DNA from: JADCRZ01 sp037718865
Lineage (GTDB): Bacteria > Bacteroidota > Bacteroidia > Chitinophagales > Chitinophagaceae
Direction: 5' to 3'
Assembly (NCBI GenBank): GCA_037718865.1
Contig: JBBJMP010000026.1
Location: 1-64,000, forward strand
DNA: 64,000 nt
Shown here: in pieces, positions 46,155 to 55,358 of the stretch
Numbering within the stretch: position 1 is the stretch's first letter
How the letters are laid out: every line of letters begins with the position of its first letter
Notes under the pieces: generated by a model
What the model was told of the DNA's origin: nothing
Databases searched by the model: none
The model's input: the letters and a program-made list of their open reading frames with translations, nothing else
Program-made: the position numbers and the translations under genes

Positions 46155-46198
46155 AATTCGGGTGCTCAAGATTGTAAAAAGTTCGGAGCACCCGAATT
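46155..46198. repeat. 13-bp perfect inverted repeat between integrase start and tmRNA
   Basis: AATTCGGGTGCTC (46155-46167) and GAGCACCCGAATT (46186-46198) are exact complements with an 18-bp spacer. It lies about 95 bp upstream of the recombinase start. Candidate recombinase or regulator binding site; a second terminator is the alternative. Confidence 0.65.
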
Positions 46199-46246
46199 TT
46201 ACACCAGCACTTTGATATCTTTTGACATAATTTGGAGGGAAAACAT

Positions 46247-46280
46247 AAAAAAAGCCAGTAAAATGGGTGATTTACTGGCT
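46247..46280 (-). terminator. Rho-independent terminator of ssrA
   Basis: Read on the minus strand: AGCCAGTAAA, an 8-nt loop, TTTACTGGCT, then seven T (46247-46253 complement). It lies 27 bp after the tmRNA 3' end. Confidence 0.85.
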
Positions 46281-46306
46281 TCTTTGCCTTAAAAATTAAT
46301 TTTCAG

Positions 46307-46679
46307 TGGAGCTGGAGGGAGTCGAACCCTCGTCCAAACATATTCGCCAAAAGCTTTCTACATGCTTATTCCTGCATTACTTGTCGGAAACCGGCAGGGG
46401 CAAGACTAACCAACCCGTTCCTTATCCGCTGTGTTTTCATTTGTACAACACGGCGATCGTACAAACTATCCTGATTTCTTTTGATTCATCGGAGGTGCTT
46501 GGCAACAGGCAGGCCCGCGACCTCGGATATAATGGGTGCTAATTCAAAGAATTAGGCAGCCATGGCGTAAGTATTCTCGCCTTTTAAGTTTTGTGCATTC
46601 CAGATTAAAGTGCAGATTACACAACGCACTGCATGCTTACACTTTCAAAGAGCTATGCTGTCAAAACCAATGCAGCCCC
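46307..46679 (-). ncRNA. ssrA: Transfer-messenger RNA (tmRNA)
   Basis: The 5' end GGGGCTGCATTGGTTTTGAC at 46679 and the 3' end with the T-arm GGGTTCGACTCCC closing CCAGCTCCA at 46307 pair as an acceptor stem (GGGGCUG with CAGCUCC, one G-U). CCA is not encoded after the discriminator A. The tag reading frame at 46552-46581 encodes GENTYAMAA then TAA. Length 373 nt. It rescues stalled ribosomes by trans-translation. A terminator follows, and the 3' end faces the decayed recombinase gene, making this a likely island attachment locus. Confidence 0.95.
46552..46581 (-). other. tmRNA tag-peptide reading frame
   Basis: GGC GAG AAT ACT TAC GCC ATG GCT GCC TAA gives the degradation tag GENTYAMAA, ending in Ala-Ala as tmRNA tags do. 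Confidence 0.85.
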
Positions 46680-46840
46680 ATAATTTAGTCCACAGTCCGC
46701 AGTCGGGAGTCTAGAGTAAATGAATTCAGTTTGCAAATTTACAAATTAATCGCTGCTTTTATCAAAATTATAGATGCCTAGTTAATACTGCACTCCCCTA
46801 AAGGATAAATTCAATTCCGATTTTAATGTAGTTTCAATGA

Positions 46841-48640
46841 ATGATGAGCATTTCAGCACCATTGCCGATCTACAATAAACGAATCGAAGATTTGTCCGCT
46901 GACAGGATCCATCTGAAAAATAAACAGAACGGCATTGCCTGGGGCCGATTCGTCTGTATCGTTGTCATGGCAATTTCTCTATATTACGCCTGGCCCTTCG
47001 GCGTATTTTATACAGTTCTTACTGTGATCGTTTTTATGGCTGTTTTCCTGCGCCTGGTCATATTATCAGCCAAAAATAATGAAAAGATTGGCAGTCTTGA
47101 CCGGCTGTTGCTGATCAATCAACAGGAGATAGATATGGCCGCCGGACAGTATATAAGTCTGCCAGACGGCCATGATTTTCTTCCAAACAATCATGACTAT
47201 GCGCTGGACCTGGACATCTTTGGCCGGGCATCCTTATACCAATACGTAAACCGCACGATCTCTGCACAGGGCCAGCATGATCTGTCAGCGTGGTTGCTTC
47301 ATCCGGCAGATCCGGTTACGGTTTTACAGCGACAGGAAGCAGCCCGGGAATTGAAAGATCAATATGTCTGGCGCCAGCAATTGCAGGCCCATGGAATGGA
47401 AAATCAGATTACTTTACTAACCCGGAAGAAACTGGCACTCTGGCTGGAAGACCCGAACAGGTTTACCAAACCCCACTGGAAATGGATAAGCATTTTACTG
47501 CCAGCTATCATCATAGCTGCCCTGATCTTTCACTTAACCGGCAGCTTGTCCTCCGAACGGTTCTACGGACTTGTCATCCTTTTCCTTTTTATATCCTGGT
47601 TCTTCAGTCATAAAGTGAAACCTGCCTACATCAAACTTAACCAGGTTGTAGCCGAGATGACCACCCTCTCAAACACCATTCACTGTATAGAGCAAAACCA
47701 TTTTAAAAGCCCGCTGCTCAGCCGGCTGCAGCAGGCCTATGTTTACACTTCTTCAAAAGCTTCCCTGCAGGTTAAGTCATTAAAAGCGATATTGGACCGC
47801 TTGGACTACCGGCTTAATCCTATCGTCTTCATCCCTCTTAATATTTTCCTGTTATGGGACCTGCAGCAGGTGCTGTCTCTGGAAAAATGGAAAGAAGAAA
47901 ACAATAACAGGGTACTTGCGTGGTTCGATGCCTTAGGTGAAATAGAAGCCTTGTCTTCACTGGCAACCATTTCCTTTAACCATCCCGACTGGTGCTTTCC
48001 GGCGCTGGATGAAAGACATGGCTGCTTCATCACCAGCGAACTCGGACATCCCCTGATACCGGAAAGCAAACGCGTATGCAATTCGTTTTCCACAACGGGT
48101 ATTGCCCAACTGTCCCTTGTCACAGGTTCTAACATGGCGGGTAAAAGTACTTTTTTAAGGAGTGTCGGCGTAAACATGGTACTTGCTATGATGGGTTCAC
48201 CGGTGTGCGCAAAAACATTCATCATGTCGCCCATGCGGGTAATGAGCAGCATGCGGGTATCCGACAACCTCGAAGAAAGCACTTCCACATTCTACGCAGA
48301 GCTAAAAAAATTGAAACACATCATTGAAGCGGTAAATCGGGGCGAAGAGGTTTACCTGCTGTTGGACGAGATCTTACGTGGCACCAATTCACTGGATCGC
48401 CACACCGGTTCCAGCACATTGATCCGTCAGCTGATCAGGCACGGTGCAGTCGGCATGCTGGCCACCCACGACCTGGAACTCGCCGAACTGGCAAAGGACC
48501 ATCCCACCCAAATCCATAATTATCATTTTGATGTGCAGGTAGCCAATGAAGAATTGTTCTTCGATTACAAACTAAAGGAAGGCGTTTGCAGGAGCATGAA
48601 TGCGTCGATACTTATGAAGAAGATCGGGATAGAGCTTTGA
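46841..48640 (+). CDS. Membrane-anchored MutS-like ATPase
   Basis: 599 residues. Two hydrophobic pairs lie at about 35-75 (FVCIVVMAISLYYAWPFGVF) and 215-260 (WISILLPAIIIAALIF, FYGLVILFLFISWFF), so the protein is probably membrane-bound, unlike classical MutS. The C-terminal MutS ATPase domain is complete: LVTGSNMAGKSTFLRSVGVN (Walker A), LEESTSTFYAEL (signature-like), YLLLDEILRGTNSLDR (Walker B) and MLATHDLELAEL (switch His). It has MutS-core-like helices but no mismatch-recognition domain, so a repair role should not be assumed. It ends 8 bp from a convergent gene. Confidence 0.88.
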   Translation: MMSISAPLPIYNKRIEDLSADRIHLKNKQNGIAWGRFVCIVVMAISLYYAWPFGVFYTVLTVIVFMAVFLRLVILSAKNNEKIGSLDRLLLINQQEIDMAAGQYISLPDGHDFLPNNHDYALDLDIFGRASLYQYVNRTISAQGQHDLSAWLLHPADPVTVLQRQEAARELKDQYVWRQQLQAHGMENQITLLTRKKLALWLEDPNRFTKPHWKWISILLPAIIIAALIFHLTGSLSSERFYGLVILFLFISWFFSHKVKPAYIKLNQVVAEMTTLSNTIHCIEQNHFKSPLLSRLQQAYVYTSSKASLQVKSLKAILDRLDYRLNPIVFIPLNIFLLWDLQQVLSLEKWKEENNNRVLAWFDALGEIEALSSLATISFNHPDWCFPALDERHGCFITSELGHPLIPESKRVCNSFSTTGIAQLSLVTGSNMAGKSTFLRSVGVNMVLAMMGSPVCAKTFIMSPMRVMSSMRVSDNLEESTSTFYAELKKLKHIIEAVNRGEEVYLLLDEILRGTNSLDRHTGSSTLIRQLIRHGAVGMLATHDLELAELAKDHPTQIHNYHFDVQVANEELFFDYKLKEGVCRSMNASILMKKIGIEL

Positions 48641-48648
48641 CACGTGGG

Positions 48649-49173
48649 TTAATCGTCTGCTATTTCTATCTTGTAAACAATCTGCAATGCATGATTAATT
48701 ATAATGCAACTTTTAAATACGGAGAATGGAAACCAGTCAGACAATCGAATACGTTTCTCTAAAAGAATACCTTCATCAAAGGTTGACTTATCAAATACAT
48801 AAATGAACTCATAATACTCATTGCCATTACTTTTAACTTTCATGAATTCACTTTGCACCGATTCAAGGAATTTACTGCCGTTGTCTTCAATCTCCTTATC
48901 AAGTATGCTTTGTTGAATGAATTCTATTGTATGGTGAAGCATATCTTCAAAAGTCAACGACTTAAAATCTTCCACTGATAAGGAATCCACCCTGAATGGG
49001 CCATGTAATCTTTCTTTATCGGATCCCATCCAGTTCATAAATGGACTCTTCAACAACTCTTCAATGATTATTTCAGATGCTACGTTTTCTTCCCGGTATT
49101 TCAACGCCAGAACGCTGAGATTTGCGCTCGATGCATAGCTGATCGTGGTTTTATTAATTTGTTCGAATTTCAT
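48649..49173 (-). CDS. Uncharacterised protein, candidate RHS-toxin immunity protein
   Basis: 174 residues, no signal peptide or membrane segment, acidic: MKFEQINKTTISYASSANLS, MLHHTIEFIQQSILDKEIED, VYKIEIADD. No family recognised. It starts 25 bp after the end of the RHS gene on the same strand, exactly where polymorphic toxin systems place the immunity gene, and its small cytosolic acidic character fits. The role is inference from position only. Confidence 0.55.
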   Translation of the reverse strand: MKFEQINKTTISYASSANLSVLALKYREENVASEIIIEELLKSPFMNWMGSDKERLHGPFRVDSLSVEDFKSLTFEDMLHHTIEFIQQSILDKEIEDNGSKFLESVQSEFMKVKSNGNEYYEFIYVFDKSTFDEGILLEKRIRLSDWFPFSVFKSCIIINHALQIVYKIEIADD

Positions 49174-49198
49174 TTAAAAGAGTTGCAGGGAAATTAAT

Positions 49199-51256
49199 TC
49201 ATTTGCCACCGAACCGCAATTTCAATTCAGAGGTCGGTAACTTACCTTGTAAAAAATAAGTTCGGATAGTATTACCGTTATTGCCATTGTAGAATTCAGC
49301 CTTAAAAAAAGAACCATCACCCATCCTCAGGTTAAAATAGTCAATCAGTCCTCTTGCCGTAGGACTGGGGTTAACGGGTTGCTTGTTATACTGCGCTCTT
49401 ATATTATTCCATTCCGTTACCGCTTTGGAAAAATCGCTGTTTGGAACTCTCCCGCTTGTTGCTTTCAAGCTATTTAACCTCACTTTATCCCATTCCGGCA
49501 ACATGATATCCGGCCGGGCTTCCGAACGCTCTAACGACATTTTCATTGGATCGGCCGCACTCAATTGCCGGCCCGGTATATTGTTACTTTGTCTTCTTCC
49601 ATCCAGATACCCTTTACCCAGGCCTATTCCTGCATTTAATGCTCCGCCTGCAAAGCCGGTCAGCAACCCGCTCCTGAAACCGGCACCTGCATCACCCCCG
49701 CTAATTCCGGCTATACCGGCACCTAAAGCCCCGCCGACAACCGTTGACGTAACTACCTGTGTAGCGGCCGATGACGCAGTCGCTCCCAGGCCGCTTGTCA
49801 CTGAACTTACATAAGGACTTATCAGTCCGCTTAAGGAAGAGCCTACACCTGCAGAAATACCACCGATTACCGCTGAAGTAAGTATCTGTTCTCCTGTTCC
49901 TCCGGCAACCCATGCATTCCCTGCGCCTATGATCAATCCGCTTCCAATCCCCAAAGTATACTCAGAAACAAGTCCCGCAGCGAAACCTACGCCGAAATAC
50001 TGAAAGCCCTGCCAGACACTGGCCACATTTCCTGATATCAATTGGGTTCCTACATTGATTAGACCACCAATTAAACCCAGTACAAGATCATCGATACCAA
50101 AAATATTGCCATCGGGATCAGTATACACCAGCGGATTATTGTTCGCATAGCTATACCTGTTATACCCCTGCGTATGGTAAGGCGTGGGTATATAATTATC
50201 CGGACTTAACATACGGCCGGTCAGCGGATCGTATAACCTGGCGTTCATATTGATCAGGCCAAATGCTGCAAGGTCTTCATGGCCCGTGAATCCCCTTATC
50301 AGCCATACCGGTCCTTGCTGCACATTGTATGACCAATTGGCCGTATTCCGTTTCCTTCCCCATGCATCAAAGTTTTGCTCTGCTATTATAGTACCCTGCT
50401 CATCTGTTAAAGTAAGTATGCTGCCCAGATAATCTTTGTATACGGCATAAACTCCTCCGTTAACTATCATGGCGCAAAGGCCATTTCCGCCACCAACATA
50501 TATAATTTCGTTAACCGTACCATCTGGCAAATGCTGTCTTTCATAATTGTTTAAAAACAATCTCGTTTCTGCCTGACCGTTAATCACCTGCCTCGTTTGT
50601 ATGCGTTCATCATCTATGCCATATGCCAGGTCAAGTGTATTACCCTGGTTCTCTATGTGCAAAGGCCTTTGAAAGCTGGTATGGGTAATCGCCAGCTGAC
50701 TATTCGCAATATCCAATGCCGGATTTAGCGGGCTGATATAAGCTACCGCATTGGGTCGGTTAGTCTGATAAACATAGTCGCCAACGTCTGTTTTATTGAT
50801 GATGTTCCCTTTGGTGGTATTGGATCCATCATAAGAAATACCGAACTGCTGTACCTGATTAACGTAACTGCCCGTTAAACGGTTCAGGTTGTCATAAGTA
50901 AACTCTTCCAGCATGTTATGCAGTGCATCCCTCCGGCTGGTAAGGTTAGCTGTTTGCTGATCAAATACAAAATGAAGGTCCTGTATCTGTGGTGTGTAAA
51001 AGCGGGCAGGTATGCCTTTATCATAGGTAATGGATGTTTGGATCCCGTTAGCAGAAGTATACTGCGTTGCCTGGCCAAGGCCGTTGATATCTACGGCATG
51101 ATATAACGACTTTCCACCGTTTAATACCTGGATAAGCATGCCTGCATTATCATACCGGTTTTCTATCTTTACGTTATTGGGATGCGTAATCCCCGACTGC
51201 TTACCCTGAGCGTTATACTCATATCCGGTAATAAAACTTCCTGTTCCTATTGCGGT
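49199..51256 (-). pseudogene. RHS-repeat toxin, C-terminal part with variable tip
   Basis: Same reading frame as the middle part, separated from it only by a TAA at 51257-51259; it opens TAIGTGSFITGYEYNAQGKQ. YD repeats (EEFTYDNLNRLTGSYVNQ) lead to the RHS core: LRLF-like LFLNNYERQHLPDG, DYLGSILTLTDEQGTIIAEQ, RGFTGHEDL, and the hallmark NARLYDPLTGRMLSPDNYIP with YANNNPLVYTDPDG. Then a 190-residue Gly/Ala-rich hydrophobic region, and a tip of about 125 residues (AADPMKMSLERSEARPDIML to PTSELKLRFGGK) that matches no toxin I recognise. An internal ATG at 51139 could start a shorter product. Confidence 0.8.
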
Positions 51257-53644
51257 TTAATTTTGGGATATCACCCGACGAAAGCCATCGTATGTGTATT
51301 CGACTGTGGTGTTTTCGTTAGTGATTTTTCTGACTTCTTTATTATTTACTTCATTAAAATATTCGTAGACCGTAGGCCCTTCAATGGTATTTTTTGTGAC
51401 CATCCTTTCCAGGGCATCATAAGTGATTGTACTGACATTTCCTTTAGCATCGGTCTGGCTGGTAATCTGTCCCAACCCGTCATATTCGTACTGAATCGTT
51501 CCCGCATTTGCGTCGGTCAGCCGTATCTGCCTGCCATAGGCATCAAATTCGCTGCTGACTATTGCATGGCCGTTTAACGTTGTAGCTGTTTTATTGCCTG
51601 AACTATTGTAAGAAAAGGCAAGTGTACCTCCATTGTCTGTGGCCGTTATCACTTTCCCTGTAGGATCTACGGTTTTCATGCTGCTTTGTCCGGCCGGATT
51701 GGTAATTGTGGTAGTAGCTTCTCCGTTACCGGGCAGGTTGTAATTGTATGTTGTATTACCGAAAGGCGTTGATTCATGTAAGACCCTGTTTAAATAGTCA
51801 TAGGTATATGAGGTTGCCAGAACGGCTTCTCCGGGGTAATAAGGCATGGTCGTCTCCGTGGTACGTCCTTTATTATCATATTTTGTAGTTTGTGTGGTCC
51901 ATTGATTGTTCCAACCCAGTGTTTGTTTTTTGACCACACCGCCCAGCTTATTAAACCATATCTTTTCATCAGGGCTTACCCCGTCGGGATAATCGGTAAA
52001 ATGATAATAAAGCTGGCTGACTGATACGTCCCAGGCCAGCAACTGGCTGATGTGATGACCAAGTGGCGTGATGGTCTTTTTAATATTTCCAAAACCGTCA
52101 TACTCAAAAGTGGTTTTTAGCGAGCCCGCAGATCCATCCCCGTCCGTTTGAACCAGTGGCTTTCCCCAATATCCGTCATAGGTGGCTGACGTTATACTGG
52201 TAAAGGCACCTCTTTGTACCAGCGATTGTATGGGAAAACGATGAGACGCATCGTAAGTAAGCGTAGTGCTAACATCACTTTGACCGGCCACCTGATTAAA
52301 TGAGTGAATGATATTTCCATAATCATCGTAGCTATAGCTTGTTGCAGAAGCTATTGGTGTGCCACTCCAGGAAGTTTTGAAAGCCGGCAAACCCCGGTCG
52401 GAAGTATAAGCCATACTGGTTATTTGAGAAACCGCAGCTTGTCCGTAGCGGCTACTGGTCACTGATACCTGTACCGGCTGACAAGGAAAAATGGCTTTTC
52501 CTGCCTTTTCATACAGGGTTGAAGTAGAAACCGTTTCAACGGCATGTACTGCATCGTTTATCCATGCGCCTGTTTCTTGAGTCTGCAAACTTATATTTCC
52601 ATAACCATCGTATTGATAAGAACTCTTGTTGGCTGATTTGGAAACCTGGTTGATCTCGACAGTGCTTTCTGTCTCCAGCTTGTAGCGGACTGTTGGTAGA
52701 TGCCGTGTGCTGTTATTAGGGAGTGATGTAATTACAACATTGTTCCGGATTTCACTGGCTAGTATATTATTCAGGTACGACTTACCTCCTGCAGGAATTA
52801 ATATGTTAACTGCTTTGTGTAAGGTATAGTTGTCTTCTGTTTTAACCTGTGTTACATTATTACTGTTTGCAAGGGTTTTAAAGCCCAGCAGCCCCTTTGA
52901 CCGGTGTAATATTGCGTCCTGATAGGTGTAAGACGAGGTGACAGTGCCATTAACCGCATCGGGTTGCGTTATGGAAAGTACTACACTTACAGGCAGCCTG
53001 GTGGTATTGTAAGGGTAATTATTTTCCGCATTGGCAGAAACAGTATACAGGGCAGGACCTCCATCAGCCAGTGTATTATACGTAATGGTGGTAGTGTTGC
53101 CGAAACCATTCGTTATGTTTTGCAGCTTGCCGCAGTTACCATTAAGCATATCCGTAAAATAGAATAAGGCATAACTGTTCCCGTTTAAAGACTGGATCAC
53201 ATCCGCCTTACCGTCTCCGTTGAAATCCCCAATTTCAACAGGCTGCAGGTAATGGCTGCTCATCCCGTTTAAATGATTGCTTTTAATACTGTAAACCGGG
53301 GTATACTTTGGTGAAGTTTGAAAATTATATTCTACTATATAGGCCGGTTCATATTCATTTGGCCAAGGTTGTCCCGAATTGCAAGGGTTATCAAAGGTGT
53401 ACCCTGCAATTCTGGCATCGGGATAGTATAGTTTCCAGTAATCAAATTCACGGGGACAAACTGTAGTTGTTTCAGAGGTATTGGAAGTCCCGTGGCCAAG
53501 GCCTTTCATATAATAAATGTCTTGCTGAGGGTGGTAATTTGTAGAGCCACCGTAGGTAACGGAATTTTGATAAGCATGCATAATATCCGTCAGGCCGTCT
53601 CCGTTAAAATCGCCCGTTATGATTTTGTCGGGCCATGCGCCCAA
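51257..53644 (-). pseudogene. RHS-repeat toxin, middle part (VCBS and YD repeats)
   Basis: Opens AWPDKIITGDFNGDGLTDIM, a calcium-binding FG-GAP/VCBS repeat, repeated as VEIGDFNGDGKADVIQSLNG. A TcdB-middle-like part (FGNTTTITYNTLADGGPALY) precedes many YD repeats: TSYSYDDYGNIIHSFNQ, TFEYDGFGNIKKTITPLGHH, SYTYDYLNRVLHESTPFGN, EYDGLGQITSQTDAKGNVST. The start is a frameshift junction with the N-terminal part near 53640. The end is the TAA at 51257 after FRRVISQN. Both sides match one continuous SpvB/RHS protein. Confidence 0.8.
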
Positions 53645-54704
53645 GATTATATAATGAAGAAGATGTTGATTTTATATTGTCATCTTCTACTTTATACAAA
53701 ATATTAGCTACTACCAGATCAGATTTCCCATCGCCGTTGTAATCTCCTGGTGTAAGTGACCAATTGTGCCCCACCACATCATAGGTGCCCTGAATTGTAC
53801 TGCCGGCTTCTTCCTGCGCAATTAAGCCATAATCAAACTTTGTAAGAATTGATTGTCCGTCGGTGCCGTAAAGCTCCACACCTGTTAAATAATTTCGCTT
53901 CAGTTGTCGCGTATGCTGAAGTCCGACATGCTGTTTTGTTACACCGTCCTGAATAATGTTTATTTTGATAAGAATACGGGAATCAATCATACTTTTTCCG
54001 TTTTCAAATGTTATGTTTTTATTCTCCTTATCAGAATATTCAAATGATACAGCAGTATTCCCGTATGTAATCCTGTCTAATATTACTTCCCCCTCCAAGG
54101 ACTGGTAAGCATACGAAACGAGGTTTTTGTTTACATCGGTACTTCGGGAAATCATCCAGCTGATATTGGCTGTCGTAACAAGTTTGTCCTCTGGCTTTAT
54201 GCCATACTCAACAGTGCTTCCGTCCTTCTGTGTAATTCGCCAGAAGTCTGGGTTACCATTGAAACCACCAACCGATTCGATTTTAAAAAATGTCTCCGCT
54301 TCCATGGAATATTGAGTTTCATCTCCTCCATTAATACCGGTTGTAGGAATGAGTAATTGCCCGTCAAGATAAAAATTATCATCGGAATCCAGTTCCAGCG
54401 GACTTACGTTACCGTTATACAACTTTGTTTGGGGGCCCCGTGTAATCGCACTGATACCGCTGAGATTCCAACCATATCCGGCTATCCCATCATTTAACCG
54501 GGAGTTATACACCAGGGATAGCCGGGGCTGAAGTCCAGCCAAACCTGAAGGTACTTGTATGGGAATATTGTAGGTGGCGGCCCCGCCCATAGATATGGTT
54601 AATGACCCGGGAATAGTACCTACAGGTTTTGTTACATCAGGTTGTCCATAACTATTCATTACCTGAAGCAGTAGCACCGTGGTACTTAACAATAACTTTC
54701 TCAT
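53604..54704 (-). pseudogene. RHS-repeat toxin, N-terminal SpvB-like part
   Basis: From ATG 54704 (MRKLLLSTTVLLLQVMNSYG signal; 54782 would add 26 residues before it). GTIPGSLTISMGGAATYNIP and GLAGLQPRLSLVYNSRLNDG and IAGYGWNLSGISAITRGPQT are the SpvB/TcB N-terminal signature. A first VCBS repeat TPGDYNGDGKSDLVVANI comes at the end. Frame is lost near 53640 (SSLYNLG then AWPDKI in the next frame), a one-base indel. With the middle and end parts the intact protein would be about 1,830 residues, a secreted polymorphic toxin. Confidence 0.8.
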
Positions 54705-54792
54705 AAAAGTAAGGATGAAGATAAAAAAGAAGGAAGAAACACGCTGTAGGCAAATGGCGTGCTTATAAAACGGGAAGGCCATACATACATAC

Positions 54793-55236
54793 TTATTGTT
54801 TGATTACTTTCTGCAACAGGTTCGTATTTTTATCCACCACCTGGATATAGTAGAAACCTGGCGCCACCTGGCTAATGTTGCATTGGATAAGTGCACCGCT
54901 GACCTTGTATTGCTGTAACACTCGTCCATTCAGGTCTGAAATCCTGACAATAGCGTCTTCGAGCGGAAGCGTAAAGCGCACCGTGAACCGTCCAGTAGTT
55001 GGATTTGGGTAAAGCGCCTCAATTTGCTGCGTATATACAGTACCTGATTCTTTTTGTTTTTGACCTGTACTGCGTTGTATGACTTCCGGGCCATTGATAC
55101 ACACGTATTGCCGGCTGATAAGGTTACCAGCAGCATCATAGGTGTATTGGAGTCCGCATTGCCCTGAAGAAATAAACTGTGCACCCGAATGAAAGAACGG
55201 GAATATTAGCATGAAGAGAAGTAAAACATTCTTCAT
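54793..55236 (-). CDS. Small secreted protein with T9SS sorting domain
   Basis: 147 residues. Signal peptide (MKNVLLLFMLIFPFFHSGAQ), a short region with one YD-like element (LQYTYDAAGNLISRQYVC), then a type A T9SS C-terminal domain: ALYPNPTTGRFTVRFTLPLE, IVRISDLNGRVLQQYKVSG, APGFYYIQVVDKNTNLLQKV. Such domains route proteins through the type IX system to the cell surface. It lies 88 bp upstream of the RHS gene start on the same strand, so the two may share a transcript. The mature part is too small to be an enzyme. Confidence 0.85.
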   Translation of the reverse strand: MKNVLLLFMLIFPFFHSGAQFISSGQCGLQYTYDAAGNLISRQYVCINGPEVIQRSTGQKQKESGTVYTQQIEALYPNPTTGRFTVRFTLPLEDAIVRISDLNGRVLQQYKVSGALIQCNISQVAPGFYYIQVVDKNTNLLQKVIKQ

Positions 55237-55358
55237 AGAGTAAATTGTGTTGATTGGATAAAAAGGATCGCATGAGCAAGTAAAACAGAAAATCCAGGAT
55301 TTGCAAGTTTTGTTGATAATTTATTACGGTCGGTACTATGATGACCTTATTTAAGGTA

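Noticed and set aside
46306..46542. Plus-strand open frame starting MELEGVEPSSKHIRQ
   Set aside because: It is the antisense of tmRNA; the sequence is fully explained by the ssrA fold and tag.
48649..49173. Calling the 174-residue protein an immunity protein outright
   Set aside because: Only position and general character support it; no immunity-family motif was recognised, so it is kept as a candidate.
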